Made by a program: the position numbers and the translations under genes. Source: Arthrobacter sp. YD4 (GTDB taxonomy: Bacteria > Actinomycetota > Actinomycetes > Actinomycetales > Micrococcaceae). Taken from it: a DNA stretch of 64,000 bases. The stretch covers positions 558,001 to 622,000 of the forward strand of contig NZ_JAUHHD010000001.1 of NCBI RefSeq assembly GCF_030410515.1, read 5' to 3'. This document shows positions 38,784 through 47,126 of the stretch, piece by piece. Position 1 is the first letter of the stretch. Every line of letters starts with the position of its first letter. The notes under the pieces were generated by a model, which had not been told where the DNA came from, ran no database searches, and saw only the letters and a list, made by a program, of their open reading frames with translations.

Positions 38784-39824
38784 ATGAGCCCGGCCGCAGG
38801 GACCGGCACCACCGCGGACTGGTACCGGCACTTCGGCACCGTCGACGCCCCGGGCAACTCCCCCTGCTACGCCGACTGGTCCTTACACATCGCCGAGGAC
38901 CCCGCTTTGCTGGAACGCATCGACCGGTGGCCGCACGCCAAGCGCCAGCCCCTCCTGCTGCTGGCGGCGGCCCGCTATGCCGGGGCCACGACCGGACCCT
39001 ACCCGCAGTTCCGGGCCTTCCTGGACTCACACTGGGACGAGGTGTCCCGAACGGTCCTGGCGCGCTCCACCCAGACCAATGAGGCCGGCCGGTGCGCCGC
39101 GTTGTTGCCTTCCCTGGCCAGGATCGCCGAGGCCGAGGACCGGCCCCTCGCCCTGCTGGAGGTCGGCGCATCCGCCGGGCTGAGCCTGTTCCCCGACCGG
39201 TACGGGTACGAGTTCGTCGACGGCGGCGCCCTGAGGCGGCTGGACCCGCCGGATGCGGCGCCGGGCAGCTACCCGGTGCTGCGCTGTGCCACCAAGGGTC
39301 CGGTCCCGTTGCCCCACAAGGTGCCCAAGGTAGCGTGGCGGGCGGGGATCGACCTGAACCCGTTGGACGTCAACAATCCCGACGACGTCGCGTGGCTGGA
39401 GGCGCTGGTCTGGCCCGAACAGGACTTCCGCCGCGAGCGGCTGCGGCAGGCGATCGCCGTCGCCCGCGCCACGCCGCCGCGGCTCGTGGCCGGCGACCTG
39501 AACGAGCACCTGGTCAGCCTCGCGGCCGAGGCCCCGCCGGAGGCCGCACTGGTGGTCTTCCACAGCGCGGTAATGGCCTACCTGGACGCGGACGGGCGGG
39601 AACGCTTCCGGGACACCATCGCCCTGCTCGCCGCGGACCGGGGCTGCCACTGGATCTCGAACGAGGGCCACATGGTCATCATGCAGCCGGACGGGTCCAG
39701 TGTGGTGCCGGAGATGGACGAGGCAAGGCTCAGGGGACGCTTCCTCGTGATGGAGGACGGCGTGCCCGTGGCCGCGGCCGGGCCCCACGGCCAGAGCCTG
39801 GAATGGCTCGAGGGCACGGGCTAA
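38784..39824 (+). CDS. DUF2332 family protein
   Basis: The 346-residue protein matches the DUF2332 family of actinobacteria and proteobacteria. The N terminus has YRHFGTVDAPGNSPCYADWS, the centre LALLEVGASAGLSLFPDRYGY, and the C-terminal half ALVVFHSAVMAYLDADGRER and HWISNEGHMV. The EVGASAGL segment resembles a SAM-binding glycine loop, so a methyltransferase-like fold is possible, but this is inference. It is the last gene of the acs-aroQ run and converges on the MarP-like protease gene (3 bp apart). Confidence 0.8.
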   Translation: MSPAAGTGTTADWYRHFGTVDAPGNSPCYADWSLHIAEDPALLERIDRWPHAKRQPLLLLAAARYAGATTGPYPQFRAFLDSHWDEVSRTVLARSTQTNEAGRCAALLPSLARIAEAEDRPLALLEVGASAGLSLFPDRYGYEFVDGGALRRLDPPDAAPGSYPVLRCATKGPVPLPHKVPKVAWRAGIDLNPLDVNNPDDVAWLEALVWPEQDFRRERLRQAIAVARATPPRLVAGDLNEHLVSLAAEAPPEAALVVFHSAVMAYLDADGRERFRDTIALLAADRGCHWISNEGHMVIMQPDGSSVVPEMDEARLRGRFLVMEDGVPVAAAGPHGQSLEWLEGTG

Positions 39825-39827
39825 GGC

Positions 39828-41009
39828 CTACTTCTTGATGCACTGCCCGGGCGAGACCGGGTCCCCCAGGCCGGAGGCCTTCGCCGCGACCGGTCCCAGG
39901 TCGTTCATGGTGATCGCGAACCCGAGGGAGTTCTCCGACGTCGACTTCGCGAAGACCACCCCGGCAACCTGGCCGTCCGTGGTCAGCAGCGGGCCGCCGG
40001 AGTTGCCGGGCTGAACGTCGCCCGCCAGCCGGTAGACATCCTCCGGAGCGGCGTTGTTGCCGTAGATGTCCGGCACCAACACGGTGGCGATGTCCCGGAT
40101 GGCGGCCGGCTTGGACTGGAACGGGCCGCCGTGCGGGTACCCCGCGAACGCGGCCTGGCTGCCGGCGGGCAGGTTGGAGCTCAACTGAAGCGGTGCGGAG
40201 CGGAGGCCATCCACGGCCAGGACCGCCAGGTCGTGCTGGCTGTCGAAGTAGACCACCCGGCCGGGAAGCGCGCCGCCGCCGGGCACCTCGACGACCGGTT
40301 CGGGCACGCCCGCCACGACGTGCGCGTTGGTCACCACGCGCCCGGCTGAGACGACGAACCCGGTCCCGGTCTGGTTCTGGCCGCACTGGTAGGCAGTGCC
40401 GGCGATCTTCAAGACCGATGCCGAGGCGCGGTTCAGCGCGGGAGTGTCGGTGCTGGCGTCCGGGACGGGGACCGGCTGGCCACCGATCCCCTCGAACAGG
40501 GTGGGGATACCGTCGCCGATGACGGCGGAGCGCAGCTGGGCGAGGGAAGCCTTGACGGGCGTGGGGGTGACGCCGTCGATGAAGCCGATCACCTTGGAGT
40601 CGGCAAGCTGCTGCGAGACCAGCGGGACGCCGAGGGCGCTGATGCTGAAGGCCAGCATGGACATCACCAGGGCAGACACGGCGACGTTGACGCCGCCGCC
40701 GACCACCCGGTCCACAAACCGCAGCGGACTGGGTTTGACGACGCTGCGGATGCGCCGGCCGATCATGGTGCCGAGCCCGTGCCCCAGCATCATCAAGGCC
40801 ACGGTCGCGGCGATGATGGCCGTGAGCCGCCACCCCGGGTCGCCGACGAGGTCGCTGACGAGGGGCACCGCGAAGAACGCGGCCACGGCTCCGGCGGCGA
40901 ACCCGGCGATGCCGCCAAGGGTCACCAGGAACCCGTTGCGCAGGCCGTAGATCAGGTAGGACAACAGCGTCAGGATCAACGCGAGGTCCAGGATGGTCAA
41001 GCCAAACAA
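39828..41009 (-). CDS. MarP-like membrane serine protease
   Basis: This 393-residue protein has four N-terminal membrane helices (CvpA-like, beginning FGLTILDLALILTLLSYLIYG) and a chymotrypsin-fold extracytoplasmic protease. The triad is visible in VVTNAHVVAG (His), DSQHDLAVLAVDG (Asp) and VQPGNSGGPLLTTDG (Ser). Two Cys (YQCGQN and the C-terminal QCIKK) could form the redox-sensitive disulfide described for the mycobacterial acid-resistance protease MarP (Rv3671c), which occupies the same neighbourhood near nth, Nudix and crp. It probably acts in cell-envelope stress. Confidence 0.9.
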   Translation of the reverse strand: MFGLTILDLALILTLLSYLIYGLRNGFLVTLGGIAGFAAGAVAAFFAVPLVSDLVGDPGWRLTAIIAATVALMMLGHGLGTMIGRRIRSVVKPSPLRFVDRVVGGGVNVAVSALVMSMLAFSISALGVPLVSQQLADSKVIGFIDGVTPTPVKASLAQLRSAVIGDGIPTLFEGIGGQPVPVPDASTDTPALNRASASVLKIAGTAYQCGQNQTGTGFVVSAGRVVTNAHVVAGVPEPVVEVPGGGALPGRVVYFDSQHDLAVLAVDGLRSAPLQLSSNLPAGSQAAFAGYPHGGPFQSKPAAIRDIATVLVPDIYGNNAAPEDVYRLAGDVQPGNSGGPLLTTDGQVAGVVFAKSTSENSLGFAITMNDLGPVAAKASGLGDPVSPGQCIKK

Positions 41010-41155
41010 CGGGGCTCCTTAGGGGCTGGTAGGAGGCTCATTCTACCGGTGCACCCTGACAGTTTGCGGGGCACGGGCAGCCGCCGGAACGTCACCGGAG
41101 CAGCTGCGGGGCACCCGCCGGGCCCGGCACCGCCGCGTCTTCTGGCGCGTCCCGG

Positions 41156-41171
41156 TGCCAAGTACGTCACA
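41156..41171. promoter_or_regulatory. Weak Crp-like box upstream of crp
   Basis: TGCCA-AGTACG-TCACA has a perfect right half and three of five matches in the left half of TGTGA-N6-TCACA. It lies 65 bp before the crp start codon, where autoregulation would be expected from the behaviour of GlxR/Crp in related actinobacteria. Confidence 0.3.
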
Positions 41172-41236
41172 GAAGCCGCAAAATTCTGAAACAATGGCTG
41201 AAGCGCCCCAGCCGACACAGTTAGTCAGGAGTTTTC

Positions 41237-41914
41237 ATGGATATCGAGGTATTGCGCCGCGCACCCCTTTTTGCCACGCTCGACGACGAGGCCTTCCGTC
41301 TGCTGACGGACGAGCTCACCGAGGTGGACCTTTCCCGCGGTGCCTCGGTCTTCCGGGAAGGCGACCAGGGCGACCAGCTCTACTTCATCGTCTCCGGCAA
41401 GGTGAAGCTCGGCCGCACCTCCCCCGACGGCCGCGAGTCGCTGCTGGCGATCCTCGGACCGGGCGAGCTGTTTGGTGAGATGGCCCTCTTCGACCCGAGC
41501 CCCCGCACCGCCACCGCGACGGCGGTGTCCGAGACCCGCCTCGCGGGCCTGAAGAACGAGAGCCTGAACGCCCTACTCCGCAGCCGCCCCGAGGTGTCCG
41601 CCCAGCTGCTGCAGGCACTGGCCCGCCGCCTGCGCCGCACCAACGACTCCCTCTCGGACCTGGTCTTCTCCGACGTCCCGGGCCGCGTGGCAAAGGCCCT
41701 GCTGGACCTCGCCGACCGCTTCGGCCGTCCGGCGACCGACGGCGTGCTGGTCGCCCACGAACTGACCCAGGAAGAGCTCGCGCAGCTGGTCGGCGCCTCC
41801 CGCGAGACGGTCAACAAGGCCCTGGCAGAATTCGTCCAGCGCGGCTGGCTGCGGCTCGAGGCCCGCGCCGTCGTCATCCTGGACATGCAGCGCCTCCGCC
41901 AGCGCTCCCGCTAA
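41237..41914 (+). CDS. crp: Crp/Fnr-family regulator (Crp/GlxR type)
   Basis: The 225-residue regulator has a cyclic-nucleotide-binding beta-roll (FREGDQGDQLYFIVSGKVKL) with the phosphate-binding cassette GPGELFGEMALFDPSPRTAT near residue 75-90. The C-terminal winged helix is TQEELAQLVGASRETVNKAL. Length and sequence match actinobacterial cAMP-responsive Crp/GlxR, a global regulator of carbon metabolism including acs. AGGAG lies seven bases before ATG 41237. It is followed by a strong bidirectional terminator. Confidence 0.93.
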   Translation: MDIEVLRRAPLFATLDDEAFRLLTDELTEVDLSRGASVFREGDQGDQLYFIVSGKVKLGRTSPDGRESLLAILGPGELFGEMALFDPSPRTATATAVSETRLAGLKNESLNALLRSRPEVSAQLLQALARRLRRTNDSLSDLVFSDVPGRVAKALLDLADRFGRPATDGVLVAHELTQEELAQLVGASRETVNKALAEFVQRGWLRLEARAVVILDMQRLRQRSR

Positions 41915-41936
41915 ACGCACCCCAGCAGCAAACGCG

Positions 41937-41973
41937 AAAGGGCCGGCTCCAAGTGAAACGGAGCCGGCCCTTT
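41937..41973. terminator. Bidirectional terminator between crp and Nudix gene
   Basis: AAAGGGCCGGCTCC (41937-41950) and GGAGCCGGCCCTTT (41960-41973) form a perfect 14-bp stem with a 9-base loop, flanked by A and T runs on both sides. It can end the crp mRNA and the converging Nudix mRNA. Confidence 0.92.
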
Positions 41974-41993
41974 GGCGTAGTTGACGGGCGGGG

Positions 41994-42905
41994 CTAGCGT
42001 TCGCGCTGGGGCTCGTTGGCGACGGTCTTGGCGGCCTCGACCTCGAGCCTGAGCACGCCGTCCTCTTCCACCAGCGTCGGCTGGTAGACGTGGGCGCTGC
42101 GCTTGTAGCTGAGGTAGGCGATGCAGCCGTTGGCGCTGGCCATCTTCTCGAGCATGATCTCCGAGCCGGGAACCAGGAGCTGGCCGAGGCGGAGACCCAC
42201 GGTGTTCGGCTGGCCCACCTCGTCACCCAACGCGGTGGTGTCCCGCTCGGCAATGACCTTGCGGACGCAGACCCAGCGCGCCCACACACCCTTGCTGGCC
42301 AGCATGGACGGCTGCTGGTTCATCGGCACGGTGGCGGCGAAGTAGCGGGTATTGAAGCGCCGGTGCGAGAAGTCGGGGCTGAGCCAGTTGACCAGCGGCT
42401 TGAGCAGGTCGGTGCGGACGGAGAGTCCGCGCTTGGCCAGCACGTCGGTGAAGGATTTCTCCTGATCCGCGACGGCCTCGCGGGCCCGCATCCACTCCGG
42501 GGAGGTGTTGTTCTCCACGGTTGAGGACAGGTCCGGGCCGGCGAGCAGGATGCCCGTCTCTTCGAACAGCTCCCGGATCGCGCCGATCACGTGCCGGCGG
42601 GCGAGTCCGACGTCGGCCGTACCCATCCGCTCGGCCCAGTACGACGGCGGCGGCCCCAGCCAGCCGACGGCGTCGTCGTCGGAGGTCTCCAGCGAGCCAC
42701 CCGGGAAGGCGAGTACCCCCAGTGGCGAGGTGCCCGGCCGGTAGCCGAGCCAGGTTTCCAGCCCCGTGGGCGAATCCCGGAGCAGCACCACGGAGGAGGC
42801 GAAACGCGGGGCGCGCGGGGTGCGCTCCCCGTGCTCCAGCCAGCTGCGGGCCGCTCCCTCGAGGTCCGGGGGAAGGTCAAACAAACGTCGTGCGAGGTGT
42901 GGCAA
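41994..42905 (-). CDS. Nudix hydrolase with split Nudix box (NUDT19-like)
   Basis: This 303-residue protein has a Nudix fold in which the box is interrupted by an insertion: FPGGSLETSDDDAVGW, then about 30 residues, then GAIRELFEETGILL. That layout is seen in NUDT19-like enzymes, some of which cleave CoA derivatives. The C-terminal half has WLSPDFSHRRFNTRYFAATV. The start is TTG 42905, weakly supported. It lies 15 bp downstream of ridA on the same strand and faces the terminator after crp. Confidence 0.82.
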   Translation of the reverse strand: MPHLARRLFDLPPDLEGAARSWLEHGERTPRAPRFASSVVLLRDSPTGLETWLGYRPGTSPLGVLAFPGGSLETSDDDAVGWLGPPPSYWAERMGTADVGLARRHVIGAIRELFEETGILLAGPDLSSTVENNTSPEWMRAREAVADQEKSFTDVLAKRGLSVRTDLLKPLVNWLSPDFSHRRFNTRYFAATVPMNQQPSMLASKGVWARWVCVRKVIAERDTTALGDEVGQPNTVGLRLGQLLVPGSEIMLEKMASANGCIAYLSYKRSAHVYQPTLVEEDGVLRLEVEAAKTVANEPQRER

Positions 42906-42920
42906 GGAAAGCGACCGGCC

Positions 42921-43454
42921 TTAGGCGAATTCTGCGATCAGTTCGACTTCCACGGGGGAATCGAGCGGCAGGACGGAGACACCGACGGCGGAGCGGGCGT
43001 GCTGGCCGGCGTCGCCGAGGACCTTGCCCAGCAGCTCGGAGGCGCCGTTGATGACGCCGGGCTGGCCGGTGAAGGACGGGTCGGAGGAGACGAAGCCGAC
43101 CACCTTGACGATCCGGGTGATCCGGTCCAGGTCGCCGATGACGCTCTTGACCGCGGCGAGGGCGTTCACGGCGCAGATCGCGGCGTAGCGCTGGGCGTCT
43201 TCCGGGGACACGGTTGCCTCGTCGGAGGCACCCTCGGCGCCGGAGGAGACCTTGCCGGTCTCTTCAAGGCGTCCGCCGACAAACGGCAGCTGGCCGGAGG
43301 TGTAGACGTGGTTGCCGGAGACGACGGCGGGCACGTAGGCGGCCACGGGCGCGGCCACCTCGGGAAGCGTCAGGCCGAGTTCGGTGAGGCGCTGTTCGAC
43401 GGCGGACGTGGCACCCGCTGAAGCTGCCGGCGTCGTGGCTTCGGACGTGCTCAT
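42921..43454 (-). CDS. RidA/YjgF-family protein lacking the catalytic Arg
   Basis: The 177-residue protein has a ~30-residue N-terminal extension, then the Rid fold: VPAVVSGNHVYTSGQLPFVGG, NALAAVKSVIGDLDRITRIV and ARSAVGVSVLPLDSPVEVEL. At the position of the RidA arginine that hydrolyses 2-aminoacrylate imines (usual form ARLP), this sequence has SVLP. So it probably is not a classical imine deaminase but another Rid subgroup. Its mycobacterial counterpart sits at the same place near crp. ATG 43454 follows the DUF4177 stop by 2 bp. Confidence 0.85.
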   Translation of the reverse strand: MSTSEATTPAASAGATSAVEQRLTELGLTLPEVAAPVAAYVPAVVSGNHVYTSGQLPFVGGRLEETGKVSSGAEGASDEATVSPEDAQRYAAICAVNALAAVKSVIGDLDRITRIVKVVGFVSSDPSFTGQPGVINGASELLGKVLGDAGQHARSAVGVSVLPLDSPVEVELIAEFA

Positions 43455-43456
43455 GG

Positions 43457-43612
43457 CTACTGCTTCTCCCGCTTCAGGTAGGCCACCAGGCCGTTGCCGT
43501 CGGGGCCCGGAACTACCTGCACCAGCTCCCAGCCGTCGTCACCCCACTGATCAAGAATCTGCTTGGTGGCGTGAATAATGAGCGGAATCGTGGCGTACTC
43601 CCATTTGGTCAT
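43457..43612 (-). CDS. Small DUF4177 protein
   Basis: This 51-residue protein, starting MTKWEYATIPLI, has the DUF4177 pattern ILDQWGDDGWELVQVVPG and ends VAYLKREKQ. Function unknown. It is the first gene of the DUF4177-ridA-Nudix run. TAGGCT on the minus strand (43625-43620) is seven bases before its ATG, and the divergent ponA gene starts only 37 bp away, so two leaderless promoters share this tiny region. Confidence 0.8.
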   Translation of the reverse strand: MTKWEYATIPLIIHATKQILDQWGDDGWELVQVVPGPDGNGLVAYLKREKQ

Positions 43613-43649
43613 GAAGGAAAGCCTAGTGCTTGCCGCTAAAGTGGAAAAC
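43613..43649. promoter_or_regulatory. 37-bp divergent leaderless promoter region
   Basis: Between the ATG codons of the DUF4177 gene and ponA, TAGGCT (minus strand, 43625-43620) and TAAAGT (plus strand, 43637-43642) each sit seven bases before their start codon. No ribosome-binding site is visible for either gene, which fits leaderless mRNAs in both directions. Confidence 0.5.
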
Positions 43650-46007
43650 ATGGCGACTGGTAAGAACCCTGTATTCGACACTGCCACCACCCTCGGAAAG
43701 CTCATCCTTTTCCTTGGCGTGAGTGTTGTCTGTGGCGTGCTCGTTGCGGGGCTGCTTGTTCCCGCCGCGGCGCTCTCGGGCAACACGGCCAGCGGGTCGA
43801 TCAAATTCTTTGAGGCCCTCCCCGCGGAACTCCAGGTGGACCCGCCGAGCCAGGCCACCACCATCCTCGCCGCCGACGGCAGCGTCATCGCCAGCGTCTA
43901 CTCGGAGAACCGCACCCGCGTCGCCCTGGACCAGATGTCCCCGTACGTCAAGGACGCCGTGGTCGCGATCGAGGACAGCCGCTTCTATGAGCACGGCGGC
44001 GTGGACACCACGGGTATCCTCCGCGCCCTTGTGGCGACCGCCCGCGGCAACAAGCAGGGCGCCTCCACCATTACGCAGCAGTACGTGAACAACGTCATCA
44101 ACTCCTCCCTCGAGATGGAAGGCAAGAGCGACCAGGTCCTCCTCAACGGCGTCAACAAGAGCATCGGTGACAAGCTCCGCGAGATGAAGCTCTCGATCGC
44201 CCTGGAGAAGAAGTTCTCCAAGGAGCAGATCCTCGAGGGCTACCTCAACATCGTCTTCTTCAACCGCGACGCCTACGGCATCGAGGCGGCCTCGAAGTTC
44301 TTCTTCAGCACCTCGGCCAAGGACCTGACGCTGCCCCAGGCCGCGCTGCTGGCCGGCCTGGTCAACAGCCCGTCCTTCTACGACCCGATCACCCACCCGG
44401 ACAACGCCAAGGTCCGCCGCGACCTGGTCCTCAAGGCCATGCTCACCCAGGGGAAGATCAAGCAGGCCGACTACGACGCCGCCGTCGCCACCCCGGTGGA
44501 AACCAAGGTCACCCAGCCGAAGCAGGGTTGCCAGAACGCCGCCATGGCGCCGTACTTCTGCGACTACGTGATGCACCTGCTGCAGAACAACCCCGCCTAC
44601 GGGGCGGACGCCGACGCCCGCCAGCGGAAGATTTTCCGCGGCGGCCTGACGATCAAGACCACCCTGGACCCGAAGGCCCAAGCCGTGGCCCAGGAGCAGG
44701 TCAACGCCACCGCCGGGGCTAACCCGGACAAGTGGGGAGCCTCGCTGGTGTCCGTCCAGCCCGGCACCGGCAAGATCATCGACATGGCCCAGAACACTTC
44801 CTTCCTGGCCGGCGACGGCAAGTTCGATACCCAGCTGAACTTCAACGTCGACGCCTATGACAGCAAGGGCCAGGACCTCAACGGCGTGGGCGGCATGCAG
44901 CCCGGCTCGACCATGAAGCCGTTCACGTTTGCGGAGTGGCTGAACGAGGGCAAGTCGATGAACACCATCGTCGACGGCTCCGTCCGGAAATATCCGATCA
45001 ACTTCAAGTGGAGGAATTCCTGCGGCGTGACCACCGGCGCCTACAACACGGCGGAGTCGGCACTGGGTGCGGCGGACGACCTGCAGAATGCCGAGGACGG
45101 CTACTACAAGCCCATGACGGTCCTGCAGGGCCTGTATAACTCCATCAACACGGTGACCTTCGCTTCCGCAGCCCAGTTGGACTTCTGCGGTATCCAGAAG
45201 ATGGTGGATTCCGTGGGGCTGCACTCGGGACTCCCCGCCAAGGACAAAGACCAAAAGATCATCCTTGATGCCAACGGCAACATCGCGGACCCGAACCCCA
45301 AGATCAACATGTTCACGACGGGGAACCTGCTGGGCTCCACCCAGACGTCGCCGCTGGCCATGGCCAGCGCCTTCGCGACCTTCGCCAACGACGGCAAGTA
45401 CTGCGAGCCGATCGCCATCACCTCGGTGACCGACGCCAACGGAGCGCAGTTGCCAGCCCAGAACACCAACTGCCGGGACGCGGTCAAGCCCGAAGTTGCC
45501 CGCGGCGTGAACTACGCGCTGCAGGAGGTCTTGAACCGCGGTTCCGGCTCACTGATCCGGCCGCGGATCTCCACCCGGACCGATTTCCCGATCGGCGCGA
45601 AGACGGGTACCTCGAACAACAACGGTTCCACCTGGGTGGTGGGCCACACCACCGGCCTGGCCACCGCCTCCTGGTTCGGTGACGCGCTGGGCGCCCAGGG
45701 CCGAGCCGGCCAGAACCTCACGATCAACGGCCAGTTCTACAAGGGCATCGACGGCTACATGCTCGCCGGGCCGCAGTTCTCGAACTTTATGTCCGCCGTT
45801 GCCCCGGGCTACGGAACGAATCCGTTCCCGGAGCCGCCGTCCAACCTGCTCAACGGCTACACGCCCAGCCCGGTGCCCAACACCCGGCAGAACACCCAGG
45901 CGACGCCGGCACCGAATAACCCGGCACCGAGCAGCCCGGCTGCACCGGCTCCCGCGCCGAGCAGCCCGGCACCGGCCCCGACCAAGCCCGGCAACGGTAA
46001 CGGCTAA
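43650..46007 (+). CDS. Bifunctional class A penicillin-binding protein
   Basis: This 785-residue peptidoglycan glycosyltransferase/transpeptidase is PonA2-like by position. A short cytosolic N terminus and one membrane helix (LILFLGVSVVCGVLVAGLL) are followed by the GT51 domain, with IEDSRFYEHGGVDTTGILRA and GASTITQQYVNN. The transpeptidase has SxxK in QPGSTMKPFTF, SIN in LYNSINTV and KTG in IGAKTGTSNNNG. No PASTA repeats are present; the C terminus is a Pro/Ala/Ser-rich tail. ATG 43650 is preceded by TAAAGT seven bases upstream. It is 3 bp from the next gene. Confidence 0.92.
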   Translation: MATGKNPVFDTATTLGKLILFLGVSVVCGVLVAGLLVPAAALSGNTASGSIKFFEALPAELQVDPPSQATTILAADGSVIASVYSENRTRVALDQMSPYVKDAVVAIEDSRFYEHGGVDTTGILRALVATARGNKQGASTITQQYVNNVINSSLEMEGKSDQVLLNGVNKSIGDKLREMKLSIALEKKFSKEQILEGYLNIVFFNRDAYGIEAASKFFFSTSAKDLTLPQAALLAGLVNSPSFYDPITHPDNAKVRRDLVLKAMLTQGKIKQADYDAAVATPVETKVTQPKQGCQNAAMAPYFCDYVMHLLQNNPAYGADADARQRKIFRGGLTIKTTLDPKAQAVAQEQVNATAGANPDKWGASLVSVQPGTGKIIDMAQNTSFLAGDGKFDTQLNFNVDAYDSKGQDLNGVGGMQPGSTMKPFTFAEWLNEGKSMNTIVDGSVRKYPINFKWRNSCGVTTGAYNTAESALGAADDLQNAEDGYYKPMTVLQGLYNSINTVTFASAAQLDFCGIQKMVDSVGLHSGLPAKDKDQKIILDANGNIADPNPKINMFTTGNLLGSTQTSPLAMASAFATFANDGKYCEPIAITSVTDANGAQLPAQNTNCRDAVKPEVARGVNYALQEVLNRGSGSLIRPRISTRTDFPIGAKTGTSNNNGSTWVVGHTTGLATASWFGDALGAQGRAGQNLTINGQFYKGIDGYMLAGPQFSNFMSAVAPGYGTNPFPEPPSNLLNGYTPSPVPNTRQNTQATPAPNNPAPSSPAAPAPAPSSPAPAPTKPGNGNG

Positions 46008-46010
46008 CAC

Positions 46011-46958
46011 ATGGCCGACATGAGCACGCTGGCGAGCCGCGTCCGAAGCATCGGGCGCGGCCTTGCCGTCACCACCGCCGTCGGAGCCGCGGCGGGTGCC
46101 GCCGCCACGGGTTACGGCCTGTGGGAGAAGAACCAGTTCGTCCTGCGCGAGGAGTCGCTGGCGATCCTGCCCCCGGGCTACGGCCCGCTGCGCGTGCTGC
46201 ACCTCAGCGACATCCACTTCATTCCCGGGCAGCGTAAGAAGGCCGACTGGCTGGCCTCCCTGGCGGAGCTGGAGCCGGACCTGGTGGTCAACACCGGCGA
46301 CAATGTCAGCCACGTCAAGGCCATCGGCCCGGTCCTCGACGCCCTGCGGCCATTGCTTCGGTTCCCGGGCGTCTTCGTGCCGGGATCCAATGACTACTAC
46401 GCGCCCCGGTTCAAGAACCCCGCGTCGTACTTCACCGGCCCCTCCTCCACCCCCAAGACCCCCGTGGCCCTCGACTGGCCCCGGCTGCGCACCGGATTCG
46501 GCATGTCCGGCTGGGTGGACCTGACCAACCGCTGCCAGTCCCTGGTGGTGGACGGCCTCCGGCTGGACTTCTCCGGCGTGGACGACCCGCACCTGCGCCT
46601 GGAAAAGTACGCCGGCTGGCCCCGCGGCACCCGCGGCCAGGACACCAAACCGCACCTGCGGATCGCCGTCGCCCATGCCCCCTACCAGCGCGTCCTGGAC
46701 CACTTCACCGACGACGCGGCAGACCTGATCCTCGCCGGGCACACCCACGGCGGTCAGATCTGCCTCCCCGGCTACGGCGCGCTCGTAGCCAACTGCGACC
46801 TGCCCACCTGGCGGGCCAAGGGCCTGAACGACTGGGAAAGCAACGGGCGGACGACGCCGGTCAACGTCTCCGGCGGCATCGGCACCTCACGCTTCGCCCC
46901 GGTCCGCATCGCCTGCAAGCCCGAGGCCGTGCTGCTGACCCTCACCGCGAAGGCTTAG
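46011..46958 (+). CDS. Membrane-linked metallophosphoesterase (YaeI-like)
   Basis: This 315-residue calcineurin-like phosphoesterase has an N-terminal signal-anchor-like helix (LAVTTAVGAAAGAAATGYG). The metal-binding blocks are VLHLSDIHF, VVNTGDN, PGSNDYY (a variant of GNHD), AVAHAPYQ and LAGHTHGGQICLPG. YaeI-type enzymes act on cell-envelope or lipid phosphates; the substrate here is unknown. It follows ponA immediately, as in mycobacteria (Rv3682-Rv3683), suggesting an envelope role. Confidence 0.88.
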   Translation: MADMSTLASRVRSIGRGLAVTTAVGAAAGAAATGYGLWEKNQFVLREESLAILPPGYGPLRVLHLSDIHFIPGQRKKADWLASLAELEPDLVVNTGDNVSHVKAIGPVLDALRPLLRFPGVFVPGSNDYYAPRFKNPASYFTGPSSTPKTPVALDWPRLRTGFGMSGWVDLTNRCQSLVVDGLRLDFSGVDDPHLRLEKYAGWPRGTRGQDTKPHLRIAVAHAPYQRVLDHFTDDAADLILAGHTHGGQICLPGYGALVANCDLPTWRAKGLNDWESNGRTTPVNVSGGIGTSRFAPVRIACKPEAVLLTLTAKA

Positions 46959-47032
46959 ACGCACCGGCCCGCAGCGGTCCGGTCATTACGGAACATAATT
47001 TCTGCGCCAGATTCGCGGGGGCCACAGAATGC

Positions 47033-47062
47033 TGTGAACGTGGTCACGCCATGGCCTAGGGT
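47033..47062 (+). promoter_or_regulatory. Crp-like operator over ABC exporter promoter
   Basis: TGTGA-ACGTGG-TCACG (47033-47048) matches nine of ten consensus positions of a Crp/GlxR box. TAGGGT (47057-47062) is a candidate -10, and the matching -35 position (about 47034-47039, GTGAAC) lies inside the box. Binding would therefore block RNA polymerase, i.e. repress the exporter operon. Confidence 0.5.
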
Positions 47063-47126
47063 AGTTGCTACCGGAAACTACATTCAGTTGCGTAAACCCT
47101 TTCGCAGTTGCAGTTAAGAAGCAGGC

